Part shown: piece after piece, positions 17,686-28,300 of the stretch
How the letters are laid out: every line of letters begins with the position of its first letter
Position numbering within the stretch: position 1 is the stretch's first letter
NCBI RefSeq assembly: GCF_023015905.1
Contig: NZ_JALKBD010000003.1
Location: 62,001 to 126,000 of the forward strand
Origin: Arenibacter sp. F20364
GTDB lineage: Bacteria > Bacteroidota > Bacteroidia > Flavobacteriales > Flavobacteriaceae
Direction of reading: 5' to 3'
Length of the DNA stretch: 64,000 nucleotides
Translations under genes and position numbers: made by a program
Notes under the pieces: generated by a model
The model's input: the letters and a program-made list of their open reading frames with translations, nothing else
What the model was told of the DNA's origin: nothing
Database searches by the model: none

Positions 17686-20600
17686 TTACCGTTTACCCAC
17701 CCTAAACAGGTCATGTAAATTGTTATTATTCGCGATAAATATTATTTGGCCTTGACGACTTTTTATGGCAACCATGTTCCTGACATCCTTATCTGCAAAG
17801 AATCCAGAAATTTTATAGGGGATAAATTCAAACTGTCCTTGTTCCTTTCCCTTTAAGAAAATTCCAATACCCGCGTCGGCCCTAGTGGTCTCTACTTCAG
17901 ACTGATAATTGTTGCCAGCCATCAGTAAGTCCTTGGATCCATCTCCGTCGAAATCGGCAAACAGGATACTGTTAATAGGCGATTGTTGCGCTTCACTGGA
18001 GAAAGGATGGAAAGAAAATCCGTCCGCACCGTTATTGACAAAAATTCCCGACCTAAGTTCCGTAGCGCTGTAATGCAATGCAGATTCTAGGCCCTTGCCA
18101 ACGATACCCTCCAAATCCTTATTCGCAAATTCATTATAGGTTGGAATTTTTTGTGCCAAATGGGGCAACTGTTGGGTCATGCATGATTTTCCCCTTACCG
18201 GTACCTCCTTACCGTTATATTCTTTGGCCAGGATTACATCCTCCACTCCGTTAAAGTCAAAATCGGAAGTATAAATTTGAAATGGTTCTTCCTTGGAGGC
18301 ATGGAATTTGGAATTAAGTCCCAAATTACCCGCAACAATATCCTGATCTCCATCACCGTCAATATCGGCCACCAAAAGTCTGTTCCACCAACCTGTGGAA
18401 GATGATAGTACTTCATAATCCGAACTTCTTACCAAGGTGTTTTTCTGGTTCAAAAAAACCTCTACTCCCATCCATTCACCTGTTATCACCAGATCCACAT
18501 GACCGTCACCATTAATGTCGGCCCATTTGGCATCAGTGACCATTCCTATATTCTCCAATTCGGGGGCCAATACCTTGGTTTCAATACTAAATGTCCCCTT
18601 ATTGTTAATTAGCAAAAAACTTACTGCCGGATAAGGATATCGCCCTGGTACTACCCTACCACCAACGAACAAGTCCATATCCCCGTCATTATCATAATCG
18701 TTTGCAACCACAGTAGATCCTGAAGTTAGCATCTCTGGCAGGCTTTGGGAATTAGTGAAATTGCCCTTGCCATCATTCAGGTATAACCTGTCCTGAAGTG
18801 GTTTTAAATCCTCGAAAAATTCATAGCTCCCGCTTACTACATAAAGATCTTGATCGCCATCATTATCTGCGTCAAAGAAGGTAGCCCCTATGTCCTCGTA
18901 TAATTTGTCCTTTTCAAAATCGGAGACCGACTTTTTCTCCAAATCCGTGGAATTTCCAAGTAACAATTGCCCGGCTTCACCCTTGCCGCCACCCACAAAA
19001 ACATCTTCCAAACCATCGCCGTTAACATCCGCTTTGGCCAAGGCCGGACCTAATTGGGATAATTTGTGGGGCAATAAAATCTGCAGATCATAATCGTTAA
19101 AGTACGGATCCTTGTGTTTAAAGTTGGAAGCCACTTTGGTGAAGATGGATTTTTCGGAATTACTGATCTTTGAAATTCCGAACTTAGCGGATTTATAATC
19201 CACAGTTACGGTTTGATTGGCATCTACATTATCAAGCACTTGAACTTTACCGTCTGGCCAGATAACTTCCATTTTTTCTACTGACGGATTATTGTTCAGT
19301 CCAAAATATTGGGTATTGGGAACCGACGATAGAAAGCCTCTTGTAGGGATTACTTGCCTAGTTTGTTTTGTGCCATCCTTAAAATAAAGGTTTACTATTG
19401 TGCCCAAACCAAAGGTGTTTTTTCCTGCCTTTACTAAATCCAATTTTAAATAATTCTTGTCCTGGGTATCCACCGTTCTGTTTTGCAGGAAGGTAGCCTT
19501 ATCGTTGATATTGTTAATGACAACATCCAAGTCTCCATCATTATCAAAATCCGCATAGGCGGCACCATTGGAAAAAGTAGCTACAGGGTCTACCCATGAA
19601 TCCGAGACATCTTCAAAAGTTCTGTTGCCATTGTTCCTAAAAAAGAAATTATTCAGTTTTTGTTGGGGCAACATTTGTGCGAATTTTAAAAAATCCTCGG
19701 CTGTAGGTTTTCTCCCATTGGCTCTTAGGGTAGCTAAAATTTCGTTATTCTTGTCCCTGTCTATAACATCACGGTATACCCCATTGGTGACAAAAACATC
19801 ATTAAAACCATCAAGATCAAAATCTGCGGATAACAGCGACCAACTCCAATCGGTATTTGCTATTCCCGACATATTTCCAATTTCGCTAAAGCTACCGTTT
19901 CCATTATTCAACTGTAGCATATTGTGCATGTATTGGTAGTGATACCCCTTGTCTACCATCAGCTCAAATTGGTCAATAGAGGTCATGGCCATAGTGGTCT
20001 TGGACCTAATATAGTCTTGCGGATTCATGTCCAAGGTCATCAAATCCGGGAGACCGTCATTGTCAATATCGGCCATATCACTGCCCATGCTGTTAAAGGA
20101 CATATGCTTAAAAAGTTGATCCCGAGATTCTGTAAAGGTGCCATCGCCATTATTAATATAGGCCAGATCCGGAACATTGAAATCATTACAGACATATACA
20201 TCGGGCCATCCATCATTATTAAGATCTCCAACTTGCGGATTTAATCCAAAACCAATATCATACAACAAACCCGCTTTTTTGGAGACATCCGTAAAATGGC
20301 CGGTACCATCATTCTGGTATAGGCGATCACTTCCCTTTAATTCCAAAGTCTTTGGGTCTTTCTGCACTTTGTCCAAATCCAACACCTGTGTCCTACTCGT
20401 AATATCTGGCGTATTGGAAATATAAACATCCAAATCATTGTCCTTGTCATAATCAAAAAAAGTAGCTTGAATAGTCCGGTTGTCATCGGCCAGGCCCAGT
20501 TCTTCCGCTTTTTCGGTAAAAGTTAGGTCGCCATTGTTTATGTACAATAGGTTTTTGAACTTCCCATCATCATCTTGCCACCCGCCACGGGAAACATAAA

Positions 20601-21048
20601 TATCCAGAAACCCATCAGCATTAATATCGGCCATGGTGACCCCAGTATTGAACCCCGGCAGGTTCTTTATCCCTGCCTGTTCGGTAATATCCTTGAACCT
20701 CAGGTCTCCTTGATTTAGATATAGCTTATCCCCAGAAGAATTTGAGGTAAAATAGATATCCTCCAAGCCATCTCCATTAAGATCACCAACTGCAACCCCA
20801 CCTCCAATATACGTATACATATATTGGTAGTAGTTGGATTCCAGTGTTTCCTCCAGAACATTTATAAAATCGATTCCTGTCTCATTAGAGGGAATAGAGG
20901 CAAACAAATATTCCTTTGGTAATATATTTGCGGTATTTTCACTGTTTTTTTTAGAACGGTCACAAGAATAGCAACCTACAAGGAATGGAAAAAAAATAAC
21001 TACTTTCAATGGTTTTCTCCATTGACAAAATGAATTTAAAAGCACCAT
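17686..21048 (-). CDS. Large FG-GAP/VCBS repeat lipoprotein, CRTAC1-type with ASPIC/UnbV domain (copy 1)
   Basis: A 1120-residue surface-type protein with a leader ending in a lipobox-like FLVGC (C26) or a nearby cysteine. It contains many FG-GAP/VCBS beta-propeller repeats with calcium-loop motifs D-x-N/D-x-D-G-x-x-D (DLNGDGLEDIYF, DINADGFLDIYV, DFDNDGDLDVVI). Near residues 540-620 an ASPIC/UnbV-like domain is seen (TFGLGTIVNLYF, QTRQVIPTRGFLSS, EVIWPDGKVQ), followed by a second propeller. This double-propeller architecture is shared with 39051-42353. Such genes often sit beside SusCD pairs in marine flavobacteria, but their function is not established; glycan binding or surface scaffolding are guesses. 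It shares a transcript with the downstream TPR-LuxR regulator. Confidence 0.82.
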   Translation of the reverse strand: MVLLNSFCQWRKPLKVVIFFPFLVGCYSCDRSKKNSENTANILPKEYLFASIPSNETGIDFINVLEETLESNYYQYMYTYIGGGVAVGDLNGDGLEDIYFTSNSSGDKLYLNQGDLRFKDITEQAGIKNLPGFNTGVTMADINADGFLDIYVSRGGWQDDDGKFKNLLYINNGDLTFTEKAEELGLADDNRTIQATFFDYDKDNDLDVYISNTPDITSRTQVLDLDKVQKDPKTLELKGSDRLYQNDGTGHFTDVSKKAGLLYDIGFGLNPQVGDLNNDGWPDVYVCNDFNVPDLAYINNGDGTFTESRDQLFKHMSFNSMGSDMADIDNDGLPDLMTLDMNPQDYIRSKTTMAMTSIDQFELMVDKGYHYQYMHNMLQLNNGNGSFSEIGNMSGIANTDWSWSLLSADFDLDGFNDVFVTNGVYRDVIDRDKNNEILATLRANGRKPTAEDFLKFAQMLPQQKLNNFFFRNNGNRTFEDVSDSWVDPVATFSNGAAYADFDNDGDLDVVINNINDKATFLQNRTVDTQDKNYLKLDLVKAGKNTFGLGTIVNLYFKDGTKQTRQVIPTRGFLSSVPNTQYFGLNNNPSVEKMEVIWPDGKVQVLDNVDANQTVTVDYKSAKFGISKISNSEKSIFTKVASNFKHKDPYFNDYDLQILLPHKLSQLGPALAKADVNGDGLEDVFVGGGKGEAGQLLLGNSTDLEKKSVSDFEKDKLYEDIGATFFDADNDGDQDLYVVSGSYEFFEDLKPLQDRLYLNDGKGNFTNSQSLPEMLTSGSTVVANDYDNDGDMDLFVGGRVVPGRYPYPAVSFLLINNKGTFSIETKVLAPELENIGMVTDAKWADINGDGHVDLVITGEWMGVEVFLNQKNTLVRSSDYEVLSSSTGWWNRLLVADIDGDGDQDIVAGNLGLNSKFHASKEEPFQIYTSDFDFNGVEDVILAKEYNGKEVPVRGKSCMTQQLPHLAQKIPTYNEFANKDLEGIVGKGLESALHYSATELRSGIFVNNGADGFSFHPFSSEAQQSPINSILFADFDGDGSKDLLMAGNNYQSEVETTRADAGIGIFLKGKEQGQFEFIPYKISGFFADKDVRNMVAIKSRQGQIIFIANNNNLHDLFRVGKR

Positions 21049-21474
21049 AAAAACGAATTCAAATAATCAAATTAATTGCACTCCACAAAGTACAAAGTTT
21101 CTTAGTAAAATCCTTATGAAACACTGGTTTTTTCCATATATTAAGAGAATATTTTATGATGGTAAACCCTTGTAAACAGGGGTATTACCACTAATTGGAT
21201 ACAGCTGGGGGAAAATTATCTGATTTTGTGTACAGGACATTGAATCTGGGAGGGTGTTTTTTTGAATTTTACATCTCACCGACACCATATTGAAGTTAAA
21301 TTTTTTCATCTTATTCGACCCCTTTAACTACATCATCAAGTAGCTTTAAAAACAATAAAATATTAATTGGTACATGGTCTAAAAGTATGTTGTAATAATT
21401 TGTTGCTAAACAAGAAAATAATTAGATTCGTTTGTTCTATAACCATGTAATTTGCCATATTTAATTCTTGAAAA
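21049..21474. promoter_or_regulatory. Divergent intergenic region between FG-GAP copy 1 and the GT51-like gene
   Basis: 426 AT-rich bases that must carry promoters for both directions. I see no coding sequence. One imperfect dyad stands out at 21161-21189, with arms GGTAAACCCTTGT and ACAGGGGTATTACC around a central AA; it could be an operator. Neither the 21-bp tandem motif nor the ACTAGACA element found at other promoters is present here. Confidence 0.4.
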
Positions 21475-22047
21475 ATGAAACTAAAAAAAGGAGTATTAAA
21501 AGTAACAATAGGGATTCTCCTGATAGGTATTTTAGGCTACTACTATTTGAGAAATAGTTGGGAAAATTTTATAACGGAAAAGGAGTTGACCGAATTTGTA
21601 ACCAAGGTGAAAATAGCGGGGGAATTACCGGAAAAGTTCTACCAAATGTATGAAGAGGAACATCCCAATGTCCTAACCAATAGCCTAAACCAACAAATAC
21701 GTACTGGACTCTTTTCAAACAACTTCACCAAAAGCCCAAGTCTATTGGCCGCCATGATTTCAGATAAAAGTCGCCGGGATAATGACAGTACAAGAATATC
21801 CAATCGAAAGGCATACACCCTTGCTTGGAAATTGGAAGAGGAAGCTACCCAAAAGGAATGCTTAAATTGGGTTTTGGAAAACTATAAATTTGATCTTTAT
21901 ATTCATGGTGTACATGAGCTGGCCAATTTTTATTTCAAAAAAAGTGTTGCAGAACTTAACGATAGGGAGTTGAGCGATATAATTGCCTTGATGAAAAAGC
22001 CCAGTATTGTTAATGTTCCCGATAGATCGAACGAAGACCTGCACTGA
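21475..22047 (+). CDS. Small membrane-anchored protein resembling a GT51 transglycosylase fragment
   Basis: A 190-residue protein with an N-terminal membrane anchor (about residues 8-26, VTIGILLIGILGYYYL). The C-terminal half aligns by eye with the second half of the peptidoglycan glycosyltransferase (GT51) domain: RKAYTLAWKLEEEATQKECLNWVLENYKF corresponds to the K..E..LA..LE...sK.eIL..YLN segment. HGVHELANFYFKKSVAELNDRELSDIIALMKKPS corresponds to the yGi.aAa..YFgks..eLt..E.AlLA.l.kaPs segment. The GT51 catalytic-Glu motif (EDxxFxxHxG) and the STITQQ motif are not recognisable, so it is probably not an active polymerase. It is the only plus-strand gene in the middle of the locus, and its stop is 5 bases from the stop of the convergent FG-GAP/cytochrome gene. 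Confidence 0.6.
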   Translation: MKLKKGVLKVTIGILLIGILGYYYLRNSWENFITEKELTEFVTKVKIAGELPEKFYQMYEEEHPNVLTNSLNQQIRTGLFSNNFTKSPSLLAAMISDKSRRDNDSTRISNRKAYTLAWKLEEEATQKECLNWVLENYKFDLYIHGVHELANFYFKKSVAELNDRELSDIIALMKKPSIVNVPDRSNEDLH

Positions 22048-22052
22048 GAAAA

Positions 22053-23528
22053 TTATTTTGTTTTATTCTCTAATTTTACCCAAGAAATATTTCCCTTATC
22101 CGAAATATTGGACTCTACCGGACCGGCCTTAAAATTAAAAGAACCAATAAACACATCCAGATCCCCGTCCTGGTCATAATCAGCCACATCCAAAGTCTGC
22201 CATCTAAAATCAGGAAGGCCATTAATATATTTTGGCTTAAATTTTAACCCTCCTTCATTGATCAGCAAATGAACACTTTTGAACTTTGGATCAGTAAAGT
22301 CACCAAAGTTGGAAATCGTTAGAATATCGGTATCGCCATCCATATCAAAATCCTCGGCCATAATTTTGCTAACGCCATGAACAGGCATAAAATATTCTTC
22401 AGAAAATTCCTTATCGCCCTTATTGATCAAGACCCTTACTCCATGGAAATTTTTAAGTACCGTGGACAAATCCGAATTATCCCCATTGCCAATTATAATA
22501 TCCTTTAGACCATCACCGTTCATATCCCTTAACTGAAAATCTACCGAACCGAAGGCCGGCTGAAATTGGACCACTTTTTTACCATTAAAAGAATTTTTGT
22601 CATAATCCCAGATCATCATCAATTCATGCTCTTGTGCAAATAAAACCACAATTTCATCCTCCTCATCGGCGTCCATATTTGTTATCTCCACCCTTATTGC
22701 TCCGGACAAAGGATGAATGATCTTTTTATTATAGCTACTATTTCCGAAATTTTCAAACCAAGAAAAATCTCCAACATTATTGCCATAATTACAGACAAAC
22801 ACATCGTCGTATCCATCCGAATTTATATCATGGATCAAAAAATCTACGGGCCTAATTAATCCTTCAATTGCACTATCCCCAATTTGTAATTTTCCCTTTG
22901 CTTCATCCGAAGGATTAAGGTGGCCAATGGTTAGGAGATAATCCAAGGAATCTTTCTGAATCATTTTAACAGCCGGACTTTCCAAGGTTTTTGTTTTAAG
23001 GATTTCACCATCCATATTTAACGTTATCAATGTAGAATTACTGCCATTTCCTAAAATCAAATTGTTCAGTTCTTCATTGTACCAGGTCATGGTGATTAGG
23101 GGTAAAGAATCCAGCATAAAAATATGGGGCTCAAAAATATGATCGACCATTTGGTCTTGTGTGGAATATTTAGGGATACTGTTCTCAGACCTATTCAAGT
23201 AATAATGTACTATTTTGTCCCATTCCTCCTGAGTCAATGTTGGGTTTAGGATCTTAGCGGAATCGGTATCTGTATAGGTGTAGATTGGTCCATGGGACAT
23301 TCCCATTTTTAAACCCATATTGGGCAATACCATTTCCCCCCATACTTTTCTCGGCAATGTTTCGGGATTTTGAAACATATGGCATGAGGCACAATGGATT
23401 TTTGCCAATTTTTCTCCTTCGGCATGTCTGTTTTTCTTGCCACATCCTACCAAAAGAAATAGTAGCCCCATCCCTAAAACAATCGCTGACATTGAAATAA
23501 TTACTTTTGGTTTATAGGGCTTTAGCAT
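22053..23528 (-). CDS. FG-GAP repeat lipoprotein with N-terminal c-type haem motif
   Basis: A 491-residue protein with a lipobox FLLVGC (cysteine at about 29) followed by a short cytochrome-c-like domain. The haem-binding CASCH is at about residues 46-50 and possible distal methionines are in VLPNMGLKMGMSHG. The rest is a seven-bladed-type FG-GAP/VCBS propeller with D-x-D-x-D-G-D-x-D loops (DFDMDGDTDILT, DYDQDGDLDVFIG). It lies downstream of SusD-1, beyond a hairpin at 23672-23703. The combination suggests a surface or periplasmic redox-linked partner of the SusCD system, but no reaction is known to me. Confidence 0.8.
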   Translation of the reverse strand: MLKPYKPKVIISMSAIVLGMGLLFLLVGCGKKNRHAEGEKLAKIHCASCHMFQNPETLPRKVWGEMVLPNMGLKMGMSHGPIYTYTDTDSAKILNPTLTQEEWDKIVHYYLNRSENSIPKYSTQDQMVDHIFEPHIFMLDSLPLITMTWYNEELNNLILGNGSNSTLITLNMDGEILKTKTLESPAVKMIQKDSLDYLLTIGHLNPSDEAKGKLQIGDSAIEGLIRPVDFLIHDINSDGYDDVFVCNYGNNVGDFSWFENFGNSSYNKKIIHPLSGAIRVEITNMDADEEDEIVVLFAQEHELMMIWDYDKNSFNGKKVVQFQPAFGSVDFQLRDMNGDGLKDIIIGNGDNSDLSTVLKNFHGVRVLINKGDKEFSEEYFMPVHGVSKIMAEDFDMDGDTDILTISNFGDFTDPKFKSVHLLINEGGLKFKPKYINGLPDFRWQTLDVADYDQDGDLDVFIGSFNFKAGPVESNISDKGNISWVKLENKTK

Positions 23529-23671
23529 GTATAATTGATGTTGTTTAGTATAAAATCCTATGTATAGAAAGTATCGACTCTTAAATATACGTTACTGAGA
23601 TTAATCTTGAGAGATTATTTTTTGTCGGTGTAATTATATCGATCCGAATTCCAAACTTATATAAAAAGTAT

Positions 23672-23703
23672 AGCGGCAAGATTTATCACTAAATCTCACC
23701 GCT
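23672..23703 (-). terminator. Hairpin after SusD-1
   Basis: AGCGG/CCGCT and AGATTT/AAATCT pair around a six-base loop, with a symmetric CA/CA internal loop. On the minus strand it is followed by ACTTTTTAT. It separates SusD-1 from the FG-GAP/cytochrome gene. It can act as a terminator, or as an attenuator if some transcripts read through. Confidence 0.65.
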
Positions 23704-23742
23704 GTACCAAACTAACTCAAAACTAACTACAAAATTTATTGC

Positions 23743-25356
23743 TTAATTCCCTAGATTAGGGTTTTGCTCAATTTCCTGCAAAGGTATTGGTGCATAATAA
23801 TTGTCTGTACCCAAGGATCCCAAGATGGGGTTTTGGGCGGTTGTAAAAGGCTTTGGGCTGCCTACACCATTTTCGTCATATTCTGTGCCTATGGAAACCC
23901 GTGGGTTTCTATTACCCAATGCCTCCTGCACTTTCTCTTTACGTACCAAATCGTTCCAACGAATAAACTCTCCTGCAAACTCCCATTTACGTTCGGTAAA
24001 GGCCAAATCCTGAATGCTGCCGTCACCCGCCGTAAGATCACTTGGCGATGCTGTAGAAATCGGCAGACCTTCGGCTCTTCTGTGAACCATGTTCAATGCC
24101 TCCCATGCGTCTGCACCTGCAGAGCCCGCTTCACCCGAAGCTTCTGCATAAATTAACAACACCTCTGCATATCTCATGTACAAATCACTTCTAAGTGTTT
24201 GAAATTGAGCCCAATCTCCATCGCCCAAATCCCCTACGATTTTTCTTAGAATAGGACTTTGTTGATCTTTAAACTCTTCCCAACGCAGCATTCTTGTTGG
24301 GCTATCTATGTTAATTGCACCATTATCACCTACGGGTAACTCTGCATAATAGGTAGCTTCCTTTCTAACCCCTTCCGGCATATCCTCAAAAAATCGGATT
24401 TCGGCAAAAGTTTCCTGCCAACCATTTAGACCTGGGTCGGAAGGTAATCCCAACTTTCCCATTTTACGATTGGTAAGGTTATCCCCAGCATTACTATAGG
24501 CTATTGTAAATACGCCTTCCTGATTAAATCTTCCCTCTAGAGACCATAATTTGGCTAAATCAGGTTCCAGTCCAAAACCATGGGAGGCGGCATTATCCAT
24601 TACCGATTTGGCACTTGAGGCAGCGGCTGTATATTTACTTGCATCTTTTAAAGGAAACCCTGCCCAGTCCATATAAAGTCTTGCCAAAAAAGCTCTAGCT
24701 GTTCCTTTACTTGGTCTTGTAGAACCCACATTGGTACTGACCGGCAATCTTGATTCCGCCGCCAAAAGATCGCTTTCTATTTGTTCAAAAACCTCTAACT
24801 GGGAAGCCAAACTTGGTTGTTGAAACGGATCAACTTCCAAAACCAATGGAATACGACCATGTATGCGCATTAAGTGATTGAACATAATTGCTCTTAAAAA
24901 ATATGTTTCCCCTACCAATCTCTCCTGTTTTGTGGGATCCGGATCGGGCAATGTTTGTCCTTCCACACTTTGAAGCACGGTATTTGCAGCACGGATCATC
25001 TCGTAGACCCCATTCCAGTTGGTTTGAGTCCTGGAATTTTCAGGGGTTACAAAGCGTTGGTCATATTCCCTAAAGTCAGCCTTGTTACTGGCAACGTGGG
25101 TAGTTATATCATCTCCGGACCAACCATTTACATAAAAGGTAGACATCCATGCTGCCTTATTAAGTTTTCCATAGATACCTGTAACTCCCAACTCCAACTG
25201 AGGCATAGAACTATAGGTCACAACTTGTAACTGGGAACCCGCAGGATTTTCATCAAGATCGAACTGCTCACAGCTATTGAAACTTAACGCTAAAGCTGCA
25301 AGGAAAAAGACCCCTAAAAGTTCTTTAACTAATTTATAAATTTTTATTGTTTTCAT
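23743..25356 (-). CDS. susD: SusD/RagB-family glycan-binding lipoprotein (pair 1)
   Basis: A SusD-type outer-surface lipoprotein that caps the partner SusC channel and binds glycan. The frame could begin at 25398, which would overlap SusC by 11 bases. The ATG at 25356 gives a normal lipoprotein leader (MKTIKIYKLVKELLGVFFLA ... FNSC) and a 31-base gap, so I chose it; the protein is then 537 residues. Family features include the TPR-like NGVYEMIRAANTVLQ, GETYFLRAIMFNHLMRIHGRIPLV, SKGTARAFLARLYMDWAG, LRSDLYMRYAEVLLIYAEA, ERKWEFAGEFIRWNDLVR and the C-terminal PIPLQEIEQNPNL. Confidence 0.93.
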   Translation of the reverse strand: MKTIKIYKLVKELLGVFFLAALALSFNSCEQFDLDENPAGSQLQVVTYSSMPQLELGVTGIYGKLNKAAWMSTFYVNGWSGDDITTHVASNKADFREYDQRFVTPENSRTQTNWNGVYEMIRAANTVLQSVEGQTLPDPDPTKQERLVGETYFLRAIMFNHLMRIHGRIPLVLEVDPFQQPSLASQLEVFEQIESDLLAAESRLPVSTNVGSTRPSKGTARAFLARLYMDWAGFPLKDASKYTAAASSAKSVMDNAASHGFGLEPDLAKLWSLEGRFNQEGVFTIAYSNAGDNLTNRKMGKLGLPSDPGLNGWQETFAEIRFFEDMPEGVRKEATYYAELPVGDNGAINIDSPTRMLRWEEFKDQQSPILRKIVGDLGDGDWAQFQTLRSDLYMRYAEVLLIYAEASGEAGSAGADAWEALNMVHRRAEGLPISTASPSDLTAGDGSIQDLAFTERKWEFAGEFIRWNDLVRKEKVQEALGNRNPRVSIGTEYDENGVGSPKPFTTAQNPILGSLGTDNYYAPIPLQEIEQNPNLGN

Positions 25357-25387
25357 ATTTTCGATGTATTTTTCTATTAGCATTTTT

Positions 25388-28300
25388 TTAGAATCCAACT
25401 TTTACTCCCAAAGTATACGTTCTTGGGATAGGATAAGCTCCAACATTTATACCTGGAGCAACGTCCGCATTCCCTTGATCAGATCCTCTTCTGGAGGTTG
25501 CCTCAGGGTCATAACCACTATAATCTGTGATCAGGAACAAATTCTGACCACCACCATAGATCTTAACGGTAGTGTCTCCCAGCCAAGATTTATCTTTTAG
25601 GGTATACCCTATGGTTAAGTTACTTAACCTCACAAAATCCCCTTTTTCAATATATCTTGAAGAATTGAACAACTGCACAGTTGCCGGGATATCGGTTTCG
25701 TTGCTAGGAGTCCATTGATTTACTTGATCCGATGCCAAAAAACTTCTAGAATCACCTGCACCACCAGTAATCTGTGCCTGCATTAAATTGTAAACATCAA
25801 AACCATGGGAACCGTTCACGAAAATGTTCAGATCCAAGTTTTTGTACGTAATGGTATTATTGAAACCCCAGGTCATGGTTGGCGTACCATTACCAATGGC
25901 ACCAAAAACAATCTCGCCATCTGCATCCCTTAAGTATTTGGCATCGCCAGGTACTTTACCAAATGTGGCCGCGGTGGCTGCCTCTGAACTTTTCCAAGTT
26001 CCTAGGAAGGTAGCTCCATTAAATTGTCCAAGGGGTTCCCCCAATTGAATGATGTTGGCCCTTCTGGCTTGTCCGCCTGGAACTTGGACTAGACCTTCAA
26101 TTTGTTCAAGGCCACCAAATAATTGGGTAACTTCATTTTTAACATAAGACCCGGCAAAATTGGCGTTCCAGGTAAGATTTTCATTCTGGATAATATCATA
26201 ACCAAAGGCAATATCAATACCAAAATTTTCAACTTCACCTATATTTTGGTTAACATTTCCACCACCATTGGTTCCTGAAACAGGCACACTTAAAAGCAAA
26301 TCCGAGGTTATTTTTTTATACCCATCTACACTAAAGTTACCTCTTCCTTCATTAAATCCTAGATCTATTCCTACGTTGGTTTGAGTAGTAGTTTCCCAGG
26401 TAAGACCTTCATTGGCAAAACTGGTTATGAAGGTACCTGGGGAATTTGCACCGCCCGTATAAGCATAACTGTTATTATCCAAATTTGCGAAGGTACCGTA
26501 AGTACCAACACCTTGGTTACCTACCTGACCCCAACCGGCCCTTAATTTAAGATTATTGATGAATCCGGAACTTTCGGAGGGGTTGATGATACTATATCCT
26601 GCGGCAATAGATGGAAAGAAACCCCATTTATTGCCTGGTCTAAATACAGAGGTGCCATCATATCGCCCAGTAGCGGTAATGGAAAGATTATTATCTAAGA
26701 TATACTCTGCCCGTAACATAAATGAAGATAGTTCTCTTTCTCCAAAATTGTTGCCAATAGAAAATCCTCCAGCTGTTTCTGCAAAATAAAACCCGTTTGG
26801 CAGCAGCAGGTTATCGGCATTATAAGTATTACTGATATTCTTGGCATTGGAATATTCCTGAACTCCGGTTAATTTAACATTGTGCATATTATTAAATTCT
26901 TTTTGCCAAGTAAATATGTTACTTATTTGAAATGATGTGTACTTATACGCTCCATAATTTGCATCTGGAGTATCATCAAGACCTTCAACAGCATATCTTT
27001 GAACGGTAGAATTGTTGTTTTGAATACCGGCAATAATGGTATAACTGAAATTATCGGTAAATTGATAGTTTGCGTTCAAGGTAGCACTTATCTTATCCGC
27101 AACATCGCTAACATCTGTTTCACTTAAGGTTAAGACCGGGTTCAAGTTCAGTGATGCAATACCTTTTATGGAGCGTCGGTTATAATTACCGTTCGCATCA
27201 AAAATTGGGGTTGTTGGATCCCAGGTCAATGCTTTGGCTATCAAACTTCCTTGTCCGTTACCAAAACTCTGGAAATTATTTTTTGTTTCTCCCCTACTAC
27301 CAAATATATTAAGACCTACTTTAAATTTATCACTAATTTGAGCTTCCAAATTGGATCTAAGTGTCAATTGCTGATATCCGGTATTAATAACAGTACCTTC
27401 TTCATCCCTATAATTACCTGATAGGAAATAGCGTAGCCTACCCTCTGAGCCGCTGGCAGACAGCTGTAAGTTTTGGCTAAAACCAGTTCTTAAAATTTCA
27501 TCTTGGTAATTGGTTCCACCATTGGCTTCCAGTGCTGTAATTTCAGCATCTGTAAAAGTCGGATTTTGACCAATATTTAATTTTCTTAGATTTTCAATTC
27601 TTGCAAACTCGCCTACGTTATCGGCTAAAGTTGGCAGAAAATCCGGAACTTGGGAAACGGTTGTAAAAAAATCAACATTGATTTTTCCTTTACCAGAACC
27701 CCTTTTAGTGGTAACGAGTATAACACCATTGGACCCCCTAACCCCATAAATCGCGGTTGCGGAAGCATCTTTCAGTACATCCATAGAGGCGATGTCATTT
27801 GGGTTAAGTGTGCTTAGGTCCCCTCCCAAAACACCATCTATAACCACAAGCGGGTCATTGTTCCCCGTAATTGAGTTAACTCCCCTAATACGTACTTTAA
27901 TACCGGCACCTGGTGCACCGTTTTCTCTTGCCACAGTCACACCTGCCGCTCTACCTTGTAAAGCTTCATCGACCCTAGTTACTGGTTGGTTCTCAAAAGA
28001 CTCCGAAGTAACACGCGAAACAGCCCCTGTAACATCCTTTTTCCTGGTCGTTCCATAACCAATTACAACAACATCCTCTAATTGTTGTACATCTAGATCC
28101 ATTTTTACGTTTATGGACGTCTTTGATCCTACAGCTATACTCTGGGTAGTATAGCCTATATATGAAATCACCAATACGTCCGATGGTGCGGCCTCGATAC
28201 TATATTTGCCATCAAAATCGGTAACCACTCCAGTGGTGGTACCTTGAATCACAATATTGGCCCCTGGAATGGGCTGATCCATTTCATCCAAAACGGTACC

